Source: Anaerolineae bacterium (lineage in GTDB: Bacteria > Chloroflexota > Anaerolineae > Aggregatilineales > Phototrophicaceae). Taken from it: a stretch of 53,137 nt of DNA. This document shows positions 1-8,767 of this stretch, piece after piece (the first letter of the stretch is position 1; each line of letters opens with the position of its first letter). The DNA lies in assembly GCA_012270545.1 (NCBI GenBank), contig JAAXID010000088.1, positions 1 to 53,137 on the forward strand, read 5' to 3'. The notes below the pieces were generated by a model. It was not told where the DNA came from and did not search any database. It saw nothing but the letters and a program-made list of their open reading frames with translations. The translations under genes were made by a program, and so were the position numbers.

Positions 1-237
1 CCGGCGGTGATGGCTGACGAGGTCGTGCAGGAGAGTGATACCTTGCGGGTCTTCTCTGGCGTTATGGCGGAGGCCTTGCCCCTGGTGCTGCCGGCGAATT
101 TCCGCGAGACCGAGCACTTCAAGTTCATCGGCGACCAGATTCAAGCGCTTTGGCTGGGCTTGGCGAGCGTCGACGATATCATCGAGGATCTCAATTCCGG
201 CGCCCAAGCGATCCTGGACAAACCAGCGCTCGGATAA
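1..237 (+). CDS. 3' end of ABC-type sugar solute-binding protein (partial)
   Basis: The frame is open to the left edge and reads Pro-Ala before the first GTG/ATG, so this is the C-terminal piece (about 78 residues) of a longer protein. The residues do not identify a family on their own. The closing stretch (QALWLGLASVDDIIEDLNS) resembles the last helices of family-1 extracellular sugar-binding proteins, where a permease pair usually follows. Two MalFG-type permeases do follow 91 bases downstream on the same strand, which is the main support. Its substrate cannot be told. The upstream part, including any signal peptide, lies outside the window. Confidence 0.6.
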   Translation, partial: PAVMADEVVQESDTLRVFSGVMAEALPLVLPANFRETEHFKFIGDQIQALWLGLASVDDIIEDLNSGAQAILDKPALG

Positions 238-328
238 TTTGCGTTCGCTGCTGTGGAGGTCCATAGCGATCTCCACACCGCCGTTCCCGCGCCCTGGTTG
301 ACGGACAGTAACCAGCACGAGAAACTGG

Positions 329-1285
329 ATGATTGCCCCTATCAAGCAGCGTCTTGGCTTGAGTACGCCTCTGACATTGAGTCAGCGGGAGGCTGTACAA
401 GGCTTAATCTACATCTCCCCTTGGATCATCGGGTTCCTGGTCTTCACCGTGGGACCGATGATTGCGTCGGCCTACCTCAGCCTCACGGACTACAACATCG
501 TCACCCCGCCGCGCTACGCCGGGCTGAGCAACTATGAATACATGTTCGGCGACAGGCTTTTCTGGAAATCTATCGAGAATACACTTTATTACACCGTCAT
601 CTTTGTTCCAATCGCCATTGTCGGTTCGCTGGCTTTGGCCATGCTGCTCAATCAAAGAATTGCGGGGAGGGTCGCTCTACGGACGCTGTATTTTCTGCCG
701 TCGGTCACGCCGGTGGTGGCGGCCTTCCTCTGGCTTTGGATTTTCCAGCCGCAGATCGGACTGATGAACAGCATCATATCGGCGCTGGGCTTTGGCGATG
801 GTCCGCTCTGGCTGGGGCATCCCGGTTCATCCAAGCCGGCGCTGATCATCATTAGCTTGTGGGGCGCGGTCGGCGGCAATACGATGCTGATCTTCCTGGC
901 GGCGCTGCAGGGCATTCCCAAAGAACTGTATGAATCGGCCGATATTGATGGCGCTGGCGGGGTGGGGAAGTTCCGCTATATTACCGTGCCGAGCATATCG
1001 CCGGTCATCCTCTTCAACACCGTGCTCGGCGTGATCGGGGCGCTGCAGATGTTTACGCTGGCCTATGTCGCGAGCAGCGGTCGGCAGCAGCAGTTTTCAC
1101 CGGGCGGTCCCCTGAATTCGACCCTGTTTTATGTCTTGCATCTGTACAACAGCGCTTTTGACTTCTGGGAAATGGGCTACGCCTCGGCGCTGGCCTGGGT
1201 CTTCTTCGTCATCGTGCTGGCCATCACCGCTTTTCAATTGTGGATGTCCCGCCGTTGGGTCTACTACGAAGGGGAGGATAGTTAG
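329..1285 (+). CDS. ABC sugar transporter permease, MalF/UgpA type
   Basis: A 318-residue inner-membrane subunit of a carbohydrate importer. About six hydrophobic segments are visible, the first at residues 25-50 (LIYISPWIIGFLVFTVGPM), typical of MalF/UgpA proteins without the long periplasmic insert. The cytoplasmic EAA loop that docks to the ATPase is at about residues 202-221 (ESADIDGAGG, then ITVPSISP), close to the family consensus although the second EAA residue is Ser. The ATG at 329 has only a weak ribosome site but gives the usual N-terminus. It follows the binding-protein fragment and precedes a MalG partner by 34 bases, so the three form one operon. No ATPase gene accompanies them. 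The substrate is unknown; a sugar, polyol or glycerol phosphate is possible. Confidence 0.9.
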   Translation: MIAPIKQRLGLSTPLTLSQREAVQGLIYISPWIIGFLVFTVGPMIASAYLSLTDYNIVTPPRYAGLSNYEYMFGDRLFWKSIENTLYYTVIFVPIAIVGSLALAMLLNQRIAGRVALRTLYFLPSVTPVVAAFLWLWIFQPQIGLMNSIISALGFGDGPLWLGHPGSSKPALIIISLWGAVGGNTMLIFLAALQGIPKELYESADIDGAGGVGKFRYITVPSISPVILFNTVLGVIGALQMFTLAYVASSGRQQQFSPGGPLNSTLFYVLHLYNSAFDFWEMGYASALAWVFFVIVLAITAFQLWMSRRWVYYEGEDS

Positions 1286-1319
1286 GCATCGGCAATGAAA
1301 GAGAGGGGGAAGGTGCGCA

Positions 1320-2189
1320 GTGCTGAGTGAGTTGCTGCCGGCTTGGCGGGTTAAACGCGTAATCCGATATTTGCTGCTGTATGCCGTCGCCTATGGCCTG
1401 ACTATCATATTTGCCCTGCCGTTCTTGTGGGCGGTCTCGTCGTCGTTGAAACCGGTCAACGAATTGTTTCTTTGGCCGCCGCAGTTGATTCCCAAGACCT
1501 GGCGCTGGGAAAACTATGTAGAGATCTGGCAGGTGGCGCCGCTGGCGCGCTTCTTTATCAACACCGTTTTCGTGACCGTTTTTTCGGTTTCCGGCCGCGT
1601 GCTGTCGGCGGCATTGGTCGCCTACGGATTCGCGCGCTTCCGCTTTCCCTTGCGCAACTTCCTCTTCCTTCTAGTGCTGAGTACGCTGATGCTGCCGTAC
1701 CAGGTCACGATCATTCCGACATTTTTGCTGTTTAAAGCCTTCGGCTGGCTGGATACTTATAATCCGCTGATCATTCCGAATTGGTTCGGCGGCGGCGCCT
1801 TCTCCATATTTTTGTTCCGGCAGTTCTTTTTGACGATCCCCAAAGACCTGGACGAAGCGGCGAAAATTGATGGGGCGAATACGCTTTGGATATTCATTCG
1901 CATTATTTTGCCCCTGTCCAAACCGGTGCTTATCACCATGGTCGTCATCGGTTTCCTGGAATCTTGGAACGACTTCTTCGGGCCTCTGATCTATCTGAAT
2001 ACGCCGGAGAAGTACACGCTGTCGCTGGGTTTGGCGAACTTCCAACGAGTCGTTTCCGCCGGCGGCCAGGCGACGGAACATCTGTTGATGGCGGCCTCCA
2101 TGGTCATGACCTTGCCGAGCATATTGGTCTTCATATTGCTGCAGCGCTATTATATTCAAGGCGTCGTCATTTCATCGGGCAGCAAATAG
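1320..2189 (+). CDS. ABC sugar transporter permease, MalG/UgpE type
   Basis: A 289-residue second permease of the importer. It starts with GTG behind a purine-rich ribosome site (GAGAGGGGGAAGG). The nearby ATG at 1295 is out of frame. The N-terminal membrane segment (about residues 17-38) is followed by the MalG hallmark SSLKP near residue 42. The EAA loop at about residues 178-200 reads LDEAAKIDGA, then ILPLSKP, a good match to the ATPase-docking consensus. The protein ends in a positively charged, serine-rich tail typical of MalG homologues. It pairs with the upstream permease and is followed 63 bases later by a dehydrogenase that probably acts on the imported substrate. Confidence 0.92.
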   Translation: MLSELLPAWRVKRVIRYLLLYAVAYGLTIIFALPFLWAVSSSLKPVNELFLWPPQLIPKTWRWENYVEIWQVAPLARFFINTVFVTVFSVSGRVLSAALVAYGFARFRFPLRNFLFLLVLSTLMLPYQVTIIPTFLLFKAFGWLDTYNPLIIPNWFGGGAFSIFLFRQFFLTIPKDLDEAAKIDGANTLWIFIRIILPLSKPVLITMVVIGFLESWNDFFGPLIYLNTPEKYTLSLGLANFQRVVSAGGQATEHLLMAASMVMTLPSILVFILLQRYYIQGVVISSGSK

Positions 2190-2252
2190 GCGGGGCCGGC
2201 TACCCTTCGTATTCGTCGCTGGGAACCGGCACACAAAGGAAGCCCAACGCAG

Positions 2253-3278
2253 ATGGAAAATCTTAGCGTTCTCTTCACAGAGCCTGATCGCGTCGACCTG
2301 CGGCGGATAGACGATGATATCGGGCAGTTGCGCGCCCATGATGTGCTCGTCCGTACCCGCTATTCGCTGATAAGCGCCGCCACCGAACTAGCTTGTTTAT
2401 CGGGCAGCCAACGCTGGTTTCCCTTTCCGTCCACGCCCGGTTACGCCGCCGTCGGCGAAGTCCTCGATGTGGGCGCCGAGATACGCGCCGTATCGCCGGG
2501 AGACATCGTCCATTACTGGGGCGGGCACAAGCAGTATTTCATGATCGACACCAGCCGTCCGCAGCAGATATGCCTCAAAGTGCCGGCGGGCTTGCCGCTG
2601 CATTTGGCGCCCTTCACACGCATGGCCATCATCGCGCTGACATCGCTGCGAATATCGAACATTGAACTGGGCGATTACGTTGGTGTGGTCGGGCTGGGCA
2701 CGGTCGGCAACTTCGCCGCGCAGTTGGCGGGCCTGCAGGGCGGGGTTGTGATCGGGCTAGATTTGAGCGCAGGCCGAGTCGAGCGGGCGCGCCGCTGCGG
2801 CCTTGCGCATGCGCTTGTCGTTGACCCGGAGACGATGGTCGAGACGGTGCGCGAGATCACCAAAGGGGAGGGCGTATCCACTCTAATTGAGGCGACCGGC
2901 CTGCCAGAGGCACTGCCGCCGGCGCTGCCGCTTGTGGGGTGCTACGGCGAAGCAATTCTGTTGGGTACGCCTCGTGGCGTCTATGAGACCGACCTGACCA
3001 GCAGCGTGCTCGATTACATTCATCTGCATGGCCACGGCAATATCACCTTCAAAGGGGCGCATGAATGGCGCTACCCGGTGGCGCGCGATCCCTACGTCAA
3101 GCATTCGATGGCGCGCAACTCGGAAATCGCGATGGACTTGATCGGCTCTGGCGCGCTTCAGGTGGGACCGCTGCATACGCACATGCTGTCACCGGTGGAG
3201 GCGCCAAGCGCTTACCGCGGGCTAAAGCAGGCCAAAGATGAGTACGTTGGCGTCGTGTTTGATTGGACGAATGTATAG
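2253..3278 (+). CDS. Medium-chain dehydrogenase/reductase, zinc-free type
   Basis: A 341-residue oxidoreductase of the alcohol dehydrogenase superfamily. The NAD(P)-binding fold is shown by GLGTVG at residues 147-152, with Asp170 at the end of the next strand, which favours NAD(H). The position where zinc enzymes carry GHE reads PGYAAVGEV (residues 62-70), and the structural-zinc cysteine cluster is absent. It therefore belongs to the atypical branch in which the catalytic zinc may be missing. ATG at 2253 has a good ribosome site (AAAGGAAG). As the last gene of the sugar-transport operon it probably oxidises the imported polyol or sugar; this is inference from position. Confidence 0.85.
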   Translation: MENLSVLFTEPDRVDLRRIDDDIGQLRAHDVLVRTRYSLISAATELACLSGSQRWFPFPSTPGYAAVGEVLDVGAEIRAVSPGDIVHYWGGHKQYFMIDTSRPQQICLKVPAGLPLHLAPFTRMAIIALTSLRISNIELGDYVGVVGLGTVGNFAAQLAGLQGGVVIGLDLSAGRVERARRCGLAHALVVDPETMVETVREITKGEGVSTLIEATGLPEALPPALPLVGCYGEAILLGTPRGVYETDLTSSVLDYIHLHGHGNITFKGAHEWRYPVARDPYVKHSMARNSEIAMDLIGSGALQVGPLHTHMLSPVEAPSAYRGLKQAKDEYVGVVFDWTNV

Positions 3279-3314
3279 ACGTCCCGTGGAACGGACGAAT
3301 GCTCAATTCGCCAT

Positions 3315-3689
3315 TCAGCCATCGCGCATTGCGCCGCTGGAGCTTGCTGAGTCTTCAAGGTCGTTTAGCAGCGCCGCAACAGCCTGTTTAAGCGTAGGCA
3401 GGTCTTCTTGCGCAAATCTCCAAACCAGATCGACCCGAATACTGTTATATTGGTGTATCAAAACATCGCGGAAACCGGCAAAATCGCTCCAGTTCACATC
3501 GGGAAACTGCCCCTTGAGCGCCGGGTCCAATCGTTTTACAACCTCGCCAATCACCTCGAAGCTCCGTATAACGCCGTCCTGAAGAAGCTCTGATGCAAGG
3601 AAAGCAGCGCGCCCGCCAGCGGTGTAGTTTTCGATGCGCCGGATACGATCAAGAATATCGCGGCAATAGATGTGTTGGTCTCTAGTCAC
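3315..3689 (-). CDS. hepT: HepT-like HEPN-domain toxin of type VII TA system
   Basis: A 124-residue protein of the HEPN/DUF86 family, whose characterised members are RNases neutralised by AMPylation. The diagnostic Rx4-HxY motif is Arg74-x4-His79-x-Tyr81 (RDVLIHQY). It begins with GTG whose last two bases lie in the stop codon of the upstream nucleotidyltransferase (GTGA overlap of 4 bases), a classic translationally coupled antitoxin-toxin arrangement. It is convergent with the dehydrogenase gene at 2253-3278, whose end lies 36 bases away. Members of this family may be toxin or, in older literature, antitoxin; the RNase-toxin role is established for HepT of Shewanella. Confidence 0.88.
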   Translation of the reverse strand: MTRDQHIYCRDILDRIRRIENYTAGGRAAFLASELLQDGVIRSFEVIGEVVKRLDPALKGQFPDVNWSDFAGFRDVLIHQYNSIRVDLVWRFAQEDLPTLKQAVAALLNDLEDSASSSGAMRDG

Positions 3690-3991
3690 AGGGGTTGGGC
3701 TTCCCTTGTGATGGTTCCTTGTAGTTCTGGTCTAAGGGATTGGCGATCAACCACCTCGACACGACGCCCCAGCAATTGCTGCAAGCCCTGCGTGAGGCGA
3801 ATGTGGTCTCGCAGACTGTAGTCCGGCTCAAAGTCAACTAGAAAATCGATATCGCTGCTCGGCCCCAGTGCACCACGCACGAGTGACCCGAACACGGCGA
3901 TTTGGCGCACGCGATGTTGCTTTGCGAGTGCTATGATTTGTTCGCGCTGCTGGCGGAGGTCGTCAAGGGAATGGATTGCTTCTACAGCCAT
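3686..3991 (-). CDS. mntA: MntA-like minimal nucleotidyltransferase antitoxin
   Basis: A 101-residue minimal nucleotidyltransferase. The GSx10DxD active-site signature is complete: Gly35-Ser36, then Asp47 and Asp49 (SSDIDFLVDF), which bind the metal and ATP. Proteins of this type AMPylate a tyrosine of the partner HEPN RNase and silence it. It is the first gene of a two-gene operon and overlaps hepT by 4 bases. No palindromic operator is obvious upstream. The family is common in Chloroflexota, cyanobacteria and archaea and moves horizontally. Confidence 0.9.
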   Translation of the reverse strand: MAVEAIHSLDDLRQQREQIIALAKQHRVRQIAVFGSLVRGALGPSSDIDFLVDFEPDYSLRDHIRLTQGLQQLLGRRVEVVDRQSLRPELQGTITREAQPL

Positions 3992-4087
3992 ATTGCCTAA
4001 CCAAGCGCTGGTCGTTGAAGAGCCACCGGATGTTCATATTGTAATCGATAATCTGGGGCCGCGTCAGTTGCAATTGTGTTGAGGCGT

Positions 4088-4975
4088 CTACTCCCCCCGC
4101 AACCGCGGATCGAGGATATCGCGCAAGCCATCGCCGATGAAGTTGAAGGCCATCACCAGGCTCGCGATCGCCAGGCCCGGGAAGAGCCACATCCACCACT
4201 GATCGAAGAAGTCGATGCCGATGCTGACCATGCGTCCCCATTCGGGCGAGGACGGCTCCGGGCCCAAGCCGATGAAGCTGAGCGCGGCGAAGCTGATCAC
4301 GGCGGTGCCAATATCGAGGGTGGCGAGGATGACAGCCGGGGCGATGCAATTGGGCAATATCGTGCGGAAAAGGACGTATAATCCGCCGGCGCCGGCGCTG
4401 TGAGCCGCCTCGACGTATTCCTGCGATTTGACTTCCAGAACGAGCCCGCGCAAGATTCTGGCATAGCGGGGCCACCAGACGGCGCTCAATGCCAAAACGG
4501 CATTGCGGATATCAGGTCCCAAGGCGGCGGTGACCGCCATCGCCAGGATGATGAAGGGGAAAGCCATGAAGAGCTCGGTCAGGCGCATCAGTAATTCGTC
4601 GACCAGTCCGCCGGCGTAACCGGCGACCGCGCCGATGATGACGCCGAGCGTGCTGCCGATGACGATGACCGCTAAGCCCGCGGGGATGGTGATGCGCGAG
4701 CCCCAAAGCACGCGGCTGAAGATATCGCGGCCCAGCTCGTCCGACCCCATGAAGAAGAGCTCGCCCGGCGCTTGCAGGCGGTTGACCAGATCTTGCCGCA
4801 ATGGCTCGACCGGGGCGATGGCTGGCGCGATGAATGCGATAACGATCCATACGATGGCGATGACCAGCCCGAGCGAAACCAGCGGGTTGCGGCGCAGATG
4901 ATAAAGCGCCTGCTGCCCGCGGCTAGGCGACTCGAATTCTTGGGTCGAGGAAGAAATAGAGGATATCGACGACAA
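4088..4975 (-). CDS. Peptide/nickel ABC transporter permease, DppC type
   Basis: A 295-residue second permease of a DppABC-type importer. It shows the conserved early motif SDELGRDIFSR (about residues 78-88) and the EAA loop EYVEAAHSAGA, then TILPN, with about six membrane spans. The predicted start is TTG at 4975, inside the 3' end of the dppB-like gene, giving a 53-base overlap. A GGAG ribosome site lies just upstream of that TTG, and no in-frame ATG exists before the first membrane span. A serine-rich N-terminus (residues 2-10) is unusual but precedes the family-typical ALYHLRRNP. It is the last gene of the transporter unit; no DppD/DppF ATPases follow. Confidence 0.9.
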   Translation of the reverse strand: MSSISSISSSTQEFESPSRGQQALYHLRRNPLVSLGLVIAIVWIVIAFIAPAIAPVEPLRQDLVNRLQAPGELFFMGSDELGRDIFSRVLWGSRITIPAGLAVIVIGSTLGVIIGAVAGYAGGLVDELLMRLTELFMAFPFIILAMAVTAALGPDIRNAVLALSAVWWPRYARILRGLVLEVKSQEYVEAAHSAGAGGLYVLFRTILPNCIAPAVILATLDIGTAVISFAALSFIGLGPEPSSPEWGRMVSIGIDFFDQWWMWLFPGLAIASLVMAFNFIGDGLRDILDPRLRGE

Positions 4976-5942
4976 AATTCACTCCGACATAAATGAAAGC
5001 GAAGAGCAGGCTGACGCCCATGATCGCCGGGAAGTCTTGGGAGGTGCTGGCGCGGAACATATAGAAGCCGATGCCCGGATAAGCGAAGATCGATTCAATC
5101 AGGATCGACCCGACCAACAGGTTGCCATAGGACAAGCCGATGACGGTCACCACAGGAATCAAGGAGTTGCGCATGCCGTGAAAGCCGATGACATAACGCT
5201 CGCGCAGGCCCTTGGCGCGGGCGGTGCGCATATAATCTTGATTCAGCACTTCCAGCAGGGAAGAGCGCGTGATGCGGGAGATGATGCCGCTGATGTAAAG
5301 CGCCAGCGTCAGCGCCGGCAGGATGAGGTGCGAGAGGGCGTTGCCGAAGATCTTCCAGTCGCCATTGAGCAGGGCGTCGATCGTGTACATGCCGGTCACG
5401 GTTGGCGGCGGCCGCAACAGAACATGCAACCGGCCGGGTCCAGCGGCGATACCCAGTTGGGCGTAAAACACGTTAAGAAATATCAGAGCGATGAGAAATA
5501 CGGGGAAGCTGACCCCGATGAGGGCGATGACGCGCGCAATGTAATCAGCCCAGCTGTCTTTCCAGATCGCGGAAACTAACCCCAGCCCCACACCGAGGAC
5601 GATTCCATACATGATGCCCAATGTCGCCAGTTCAATGGTGGCTGGGAGGCGCTTGGCGATGTCTTCGGATACGGGTTTGCGCCATTTTATCGAGACGCCC
5701 AAGTCGCCCTGCAGCAGGTTTCCGAGGTAGGTCAGGTATTGCTCGTGCAAGGGTTTGTCCAAGCCCCACTTCTTGCGGAAGGCGGCGATGGTGTCTTCGT
5801 CGTTGAGCGCGTTGGGCGGCAGGTTGGCGACGATAGGGTCGGCCGGGATGGCATTGGCGATCATGAAGGCGACCAAGGTGATACCCAGCAAGATGGGAAT
5901 CACCAAGAGCAAGCGGCGGACGAAGTAACGGATGAAACTCAT
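4923..5942 (-). CDS. Peptide/nickel ABC transporter permease, DppB type
   Basis: A 339-residue inner-membrane permease of the oligopeptide importer family. The N-terminus (RYFVRRLLLVIPILLGITLVAF region) and the motif WGLDKPLHEQYLTYL at about residues 59-73 are characteristic of DppB/OppB. The EAA-type loop is near DYMRTARAKGL, and the C-terminus ends YFFLDPRIRVA as is usual. An ATG start is used. It lies 110 bases downstream of the solute-binding gene, with a hairpin terminator in between, and overlaps the DppC-type gene by 53 bases. Family members carry di- and oligopeptides, nickel or oligosaccharides, so the cargo cannot be named. The carbohydrate neighbours make an oligosaccharide plausible. 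Confidence 0.92.
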   Translation of the reverse strand: MSFIRYFVRRLLLVIPILLGITLVAFMIANAIPADPIVANLPPNALNDEDTIAAFRKKWGLDKPLHEQYLTYLGNLLQGDLGVSIKWRKPVSEDIAKRLPATIELATLGIMYGIVLGVGLGLVSAIWKDSWADYIARVIALIGVSFPVFLIALIFLNVFYAQLGIAAGPGRLHVLLRPPPTVTGMYTIDALLNGDWKIFGNALSHLILPALTLALYISGIISRITRSSLLEVLNQDYMRTARAKGLRERYVIGFHGMRNSLIPVVTVIGLSYGNLLVGSILIESIFAYPGIGFYMFRASTSQDFPAIMGVSLLFAFIYVGVNFVVDILYFFLDPRIRVA

Positions 5943-6003
5943 AGCAACCGATCAAGGCTTAGAGAACAATGCTAGTTTAACACATCGGTCGGCACGGACG
6001 AAA

Positions 6004-6028
6004 AAGGGCGAGCCGCCGGCCCGCCCTT
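6004..6028 (-). terminator. Intrinsic (partial) terminator between binding protein and permeases
   Basis: On the minus strand, AAGGGCG pairs with CGCCCTT around an 11-base loop and is followed directly by three more T residues (five Ts in a row in total). It lies 25 bases past the stop of the solute-binding gene and before the dppB-like start. Such a hairpin would let the binding protein be made in excess of the permeases. Confidence 0.65.
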
Positions 6029-6052
6029 GTATCTGCCTGTCAATTTATCGGC

Positions 6053-7633
6053 TTACATCCCGCGGCTCAAAATCTGGACATCCAGGAGCCAGTGCGGGTG
6101 CCAGATATACCCCTGCAGATCGGACCGGTAGGCCGTCGCGACGTCTGGGACGTTGAAAGGCGCGAAGGGCCCGTACTGCATGGTGTATTCTTGCAGGATG
6201 GTGAAGAGTCTCAGGCGCTCCTCCGGTTCGCTGGTGACCTTGGCCGCGGCGATCGCATCCTGGATCTCCTGCGGCAAACTCTCGAGCTGCCAGTTGTTGC
6301 GCTCAGTCGCGACCTTGCCAGGCGGCATGAAGCTGAGGAAATCCAGCGAGTCAAGGATATCCGGACCCCAGAGCCAATAGCCGATGCCGTGCAGGCCGCT
6401 GCGGTACTTGTCAAGCGCCACTTGCAACTCGCCCGGCTGCAGCGTCACGTTGATGCCAACTTCGGCCAAGTCGGCTTGAATCTTCTGCGCGTTGGTATTG
6501 AAATCGACGCCGCCTGCGCCAAAGTCAGGATACTCTAGCAGCATGTCGAGCCCATCGGCGTATCCGGCTTCAGCCAGCAGTTCGCGCGCTTTGTCCAGAT
6601 CGCGCGAGAAAGCGGCCTCTTCGCCGAGGTTGCCGAAGAAGCCCGCCGTCATGTTGGTCGCCGGCTTAACGCCGCCCCAAAGAGTCTTGTAGCCTTCGTA
6701 ATCCAGCGCATAACGTACAGCCAACTGAACAGTCTGGTTGGCAAAGGGACCGCTGTATTGCTCATCAGTGTTCATGATGATGAAGTGCGTCAGGACGCCC
6801 GGTCCCCTAAAGATATTGATGTCCGGATTGCCTTCCAGGGTCGCGACTTGATCCGGGCTAAGATCGAGAGCCAGATCGATATCGCCGGCTTCCAGGGCTG
6901 CCTTTTGCGTGGCGCCTTCCGGCATGTGGAAAAAGATCACACGATCAAAGTAGGGCTGCTCACCCCAGAAATTGTCATTGCGGACCAACTCCGTACGATT
7001 CTGTGGCTCCCACAGATCCAACACGTAGGGACCCGAACCGGCCGAAGTGCTGTCCAAATAGGCGCCGGCGGTATCGGTTTCGGCCGCGTCTTCGGCATCG
7101 GTGCCGCCGTTGGCGCGGACCACATCAGCATTGGTGACGCTGAAGACACCGCTGGTGATCTCGGACAAGAACGAGGGGCGAGGGGCAGGCAGTGTAAAGG
7201 CGACCGTATCGTCATCAATCGCTTCGACCGAGTCGATTCCATCAGCCAGGAAAGAGGGGTTGCCGTCGCGGTGCTTCAGGCGGTTCATGGAGAAAACGAC
7301 ATCGTCGGCGTTGACATCATCGCCATTGGCGAAGACGGCATCCTGGTTGAGCGAGAAGGTGTAGACCGTCCCATCGTCGGAGATCTCCCAACTTTCGGCG
7401 AGCAAGGGCAGAATCTCGCCCGCGTTTTCATCCGGGAAAGTAACCAACTGGCTGTAAGTCACGTGATTGACAATATGCGTCGAATGGGTGAAACCATTGG
7501 CCGGGTCATAAGCGTCCGTTTGTTCTTTCCAACCAACGACCAGCACTTTTTCATCCTGCGCCAAGCCAGTGAAGGCGCCAAGCAGCAGTACAAGTACCGT
7601 GAGCAGGGCAAGGAAATACTTATAGCGATTCAT
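6053..7633 (-). CDS. ABC transporter solute-binding protein, family 5 (DppA/OppA type)
   Basis: A 526-residue exported substrate-binding protein. Residues 1-25 form a Sec signal peptide (basic MNRYK, hydrophobic LLTVLVLLLGAF, cleavage near LAQ); there is no lipobox cysteine. Family-5 features include LLAESWEISDDGTVYTFSL (about residues 82-100), FANGDDVNADDVVFSMNR and the long two-lobed body typical of peptide- and nickel-binding proteins. ATG at 7633 has a strong ribosome site (AAGGAG), and a promoter-like sequence lies upstream. DppB and DppC permeases follow. Chloroflexota use this family for sugars as well as peptides, so the ligand remains open. Confidence 0.92.
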   Translation of the reverse strand: MNRYKYFLALLTVLVLLLGAFTGLAQDEKVLVVGWKEQTDAYDPANGFTHSTHIVNHVTYSQLVTFPDENAGEILPLLAESWEISDDGTVYTFSLNQDAVFANGDDVNADDVVFSMNRLKHRDGNPSFLADGIDSVEAIDDDTVAFTLPAPRPSFLSEITSGVFSVTNADVVRANGGTDAEDAAETDTAGAYLDSTSAGSGPYVLDLWEPQNRTELVRNDNFWGEQPYFDRVIFFHMPEGATQKAALEAGDIDLALDLSPDQVATLEGNPDINIFRGPGVLTHFIIMNTDEQYSGPFANQTVQLAVRYALDYEGYKTLWGGVKPATNMTAGFFGNLGEEAAFSRDLDKARELLAEAGYADGLDMLLEYPDFGAGGVDFNTNAQKIQADLAEVGINVTLQPGELQVALDKYRSGLHGIGYWLWGPDILDSLDFLSFMPPGKVATERNNWQLESLPQEIQDAIAAAKVTSEPEERLRLFTILQEYTMQYGPFAPFNVPDVATAYRSDLQGYIWHPHWLLDVQILSRGM

Positions 7634-7682
7634 GTTGATGCTCCTTCAGAATATTTAGAACGATTAGCGTTTCAGCAGAGGG

Positions 7683-7711
7683 AGTATACCGAAAAGCCAG
7701 CTATGGCGCAA
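7683..7711 (-). promoter_or_regulatory. Sigma70-like promoter for the peptide-type transporter
   Basis: Minus-strand TTGCGC (7711-7706), a 17-base spacer and TATACT (7688-7683) lie about 50 bases before the solute-binding start. The -10 box is strong and the -35 box matches only at TTG. This suggests the DppABC unit can be transcribed separately from the dehydrogenase gene just upstream. Confidence 0.5.
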
Positions 7712-7734
7712 TCGGGCTCTGAGCAGGGCGGGCA

Positions 7735-8724
7735 TCAGGGCTGTAGCAACACCTTGCCGGTCTGCCCCCTGTTGAAGAGCGCGAAGGCTTCGGGCGCGTC
7801 AGCCAGCGGAAATCGATGCGTGATCATGCGCGCCACATCCAGCCCATTGCGCCAGAGCTCGTACATCTCGGGCACCTCGTGCATGAAGTAGTACCAGCAG
7901 CCGACCGCCCAAATCTCGCGCCGGTTGAAATCGCGGCTGGGCGCCAGCATCTCCTCCATGGATTCGCCGTTGAAGACGACCACGCCGCCGCGACGCACCG
8001 CCAGGAAGCTGTTCCCGACGCTCGCCCGCTGGCCCGCGCAATCGATGACGACATCAGCGCCGTCGCCGCCGGTGAGCTCTATAATCTGGTCGATCAACGA
8101 GTCATCGGCTTTGATGGAGACATCGGCGCCAAGCTGTTTCGCGAAGTCAATTCGGTAATCGATGATGTCGACGCCGATGACGCGGCGCCCCAGGTGGGCT
8201 TGCAGCAAGACGTTGCCCAGGCCGATGGGTCCCAAGCCCATGACCACGATCGTATTGATGTCGGCGCGGTCGATCTTCTTGGCGGTATGCCAAGGCACAC
8301 CCATGCCATCGCCGGTCAGCAAGGTCGCCTCATTCCAAGGCAGCTCATCGGGCAGGGGGCTGCAGGCGCGCGCGTCTATGGCAAATTGTTCGGCGTGCAT
8401 GCGCGAGCGCGACTCAGCGGACTTGCACCAGGTGTACTGCCCGCGGTCGCATTCGGCGCAGTTGCCGCAGCCGACCACCGCGCTGACGCCCACGCGCTGC
8501 CCAAGCTGAGGGTTCGTGACGCCGTCACCCTGCGCGACCACAGTGCCGACCGCTTCATGGCCTGTATTGCCACTCGCCATGCCCTTGCCACGATAGGTTT
8601 TCATCTCGCTGCCACAGATCGCCGAGCGGGCGGTTTCTATGATGACTTCGCCCGGCTTTGGCCTGGGCGCTTCGGCGTCGATGACGCGCGCGGTTGCGCT
8701 GCCGGTCATTTCCAGAAGTTTCAT
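7735..8724 (-). CDS. Zinc-dependent alcohol/polyol dehydrogenase (MDR family)
   Basis: A 329-residue enzyme that should oxidise an alcohol or polyol with NAD(P). Catalytic-zinc ligands are visible at Cys37 (SAICGSE) and His56-Glu57 (GHE). Four structural-zinc cysteines stand at 86, 89, 92 and 100 (CGNCAEC and a later Cys). The dinucleotide fold carries GLGPIG at 163-168 with Asp186 favouring NAD. ATG at 8724 has a good ribosome site (AAGGGAA). It sits 43 bases after the MalG-type permease in a sugar-import operon, so its substrate is probably the imported compound, as with sorbitol, threonine or L-idonate dehydrogenases; which one is not determinable here. Confidence 0.9.
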   Translation of the reverse strand: MKLLEMTGSATARVIDAEAPRPKPGEVIIETARSAICGSEMKTYRGKGMASGNTGHEAVGTVVAQGDGVTNPQLGQRVGVSAVVGCGNCAECDRGQYTWCKSAESRSRMHAEQFAIDARACSPLPDELPWNEATLLTGDGMGVPWHTAKKIDRADINTIVVMGLGPIGLGNVLLQAHLGRRVIGVDIIDYRIDFAKQLGADVSIKADDSLIDQIIELTGGDGADVVIDCAGQRASVGNSFLAVRRGGVVVFNGESMEEMLAPSRDFNRREIWAVGCWYYFMHEVPEMYELWRNGLDVARMITHRFPLADAPEAFALFNRGQTGKVLLQP

Positions 8725-8767
8725 GGCGCTATTCCCTTGACCCCACAGCCGATGGATCGCCCGCGGC

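Noticed and set aside
404-655. Open frame on the minus strand opposite the first permease
   Set aside because: It lies wholly within the convincing MalF-type gene, lacks a ribosome site and shows no recognisable family.
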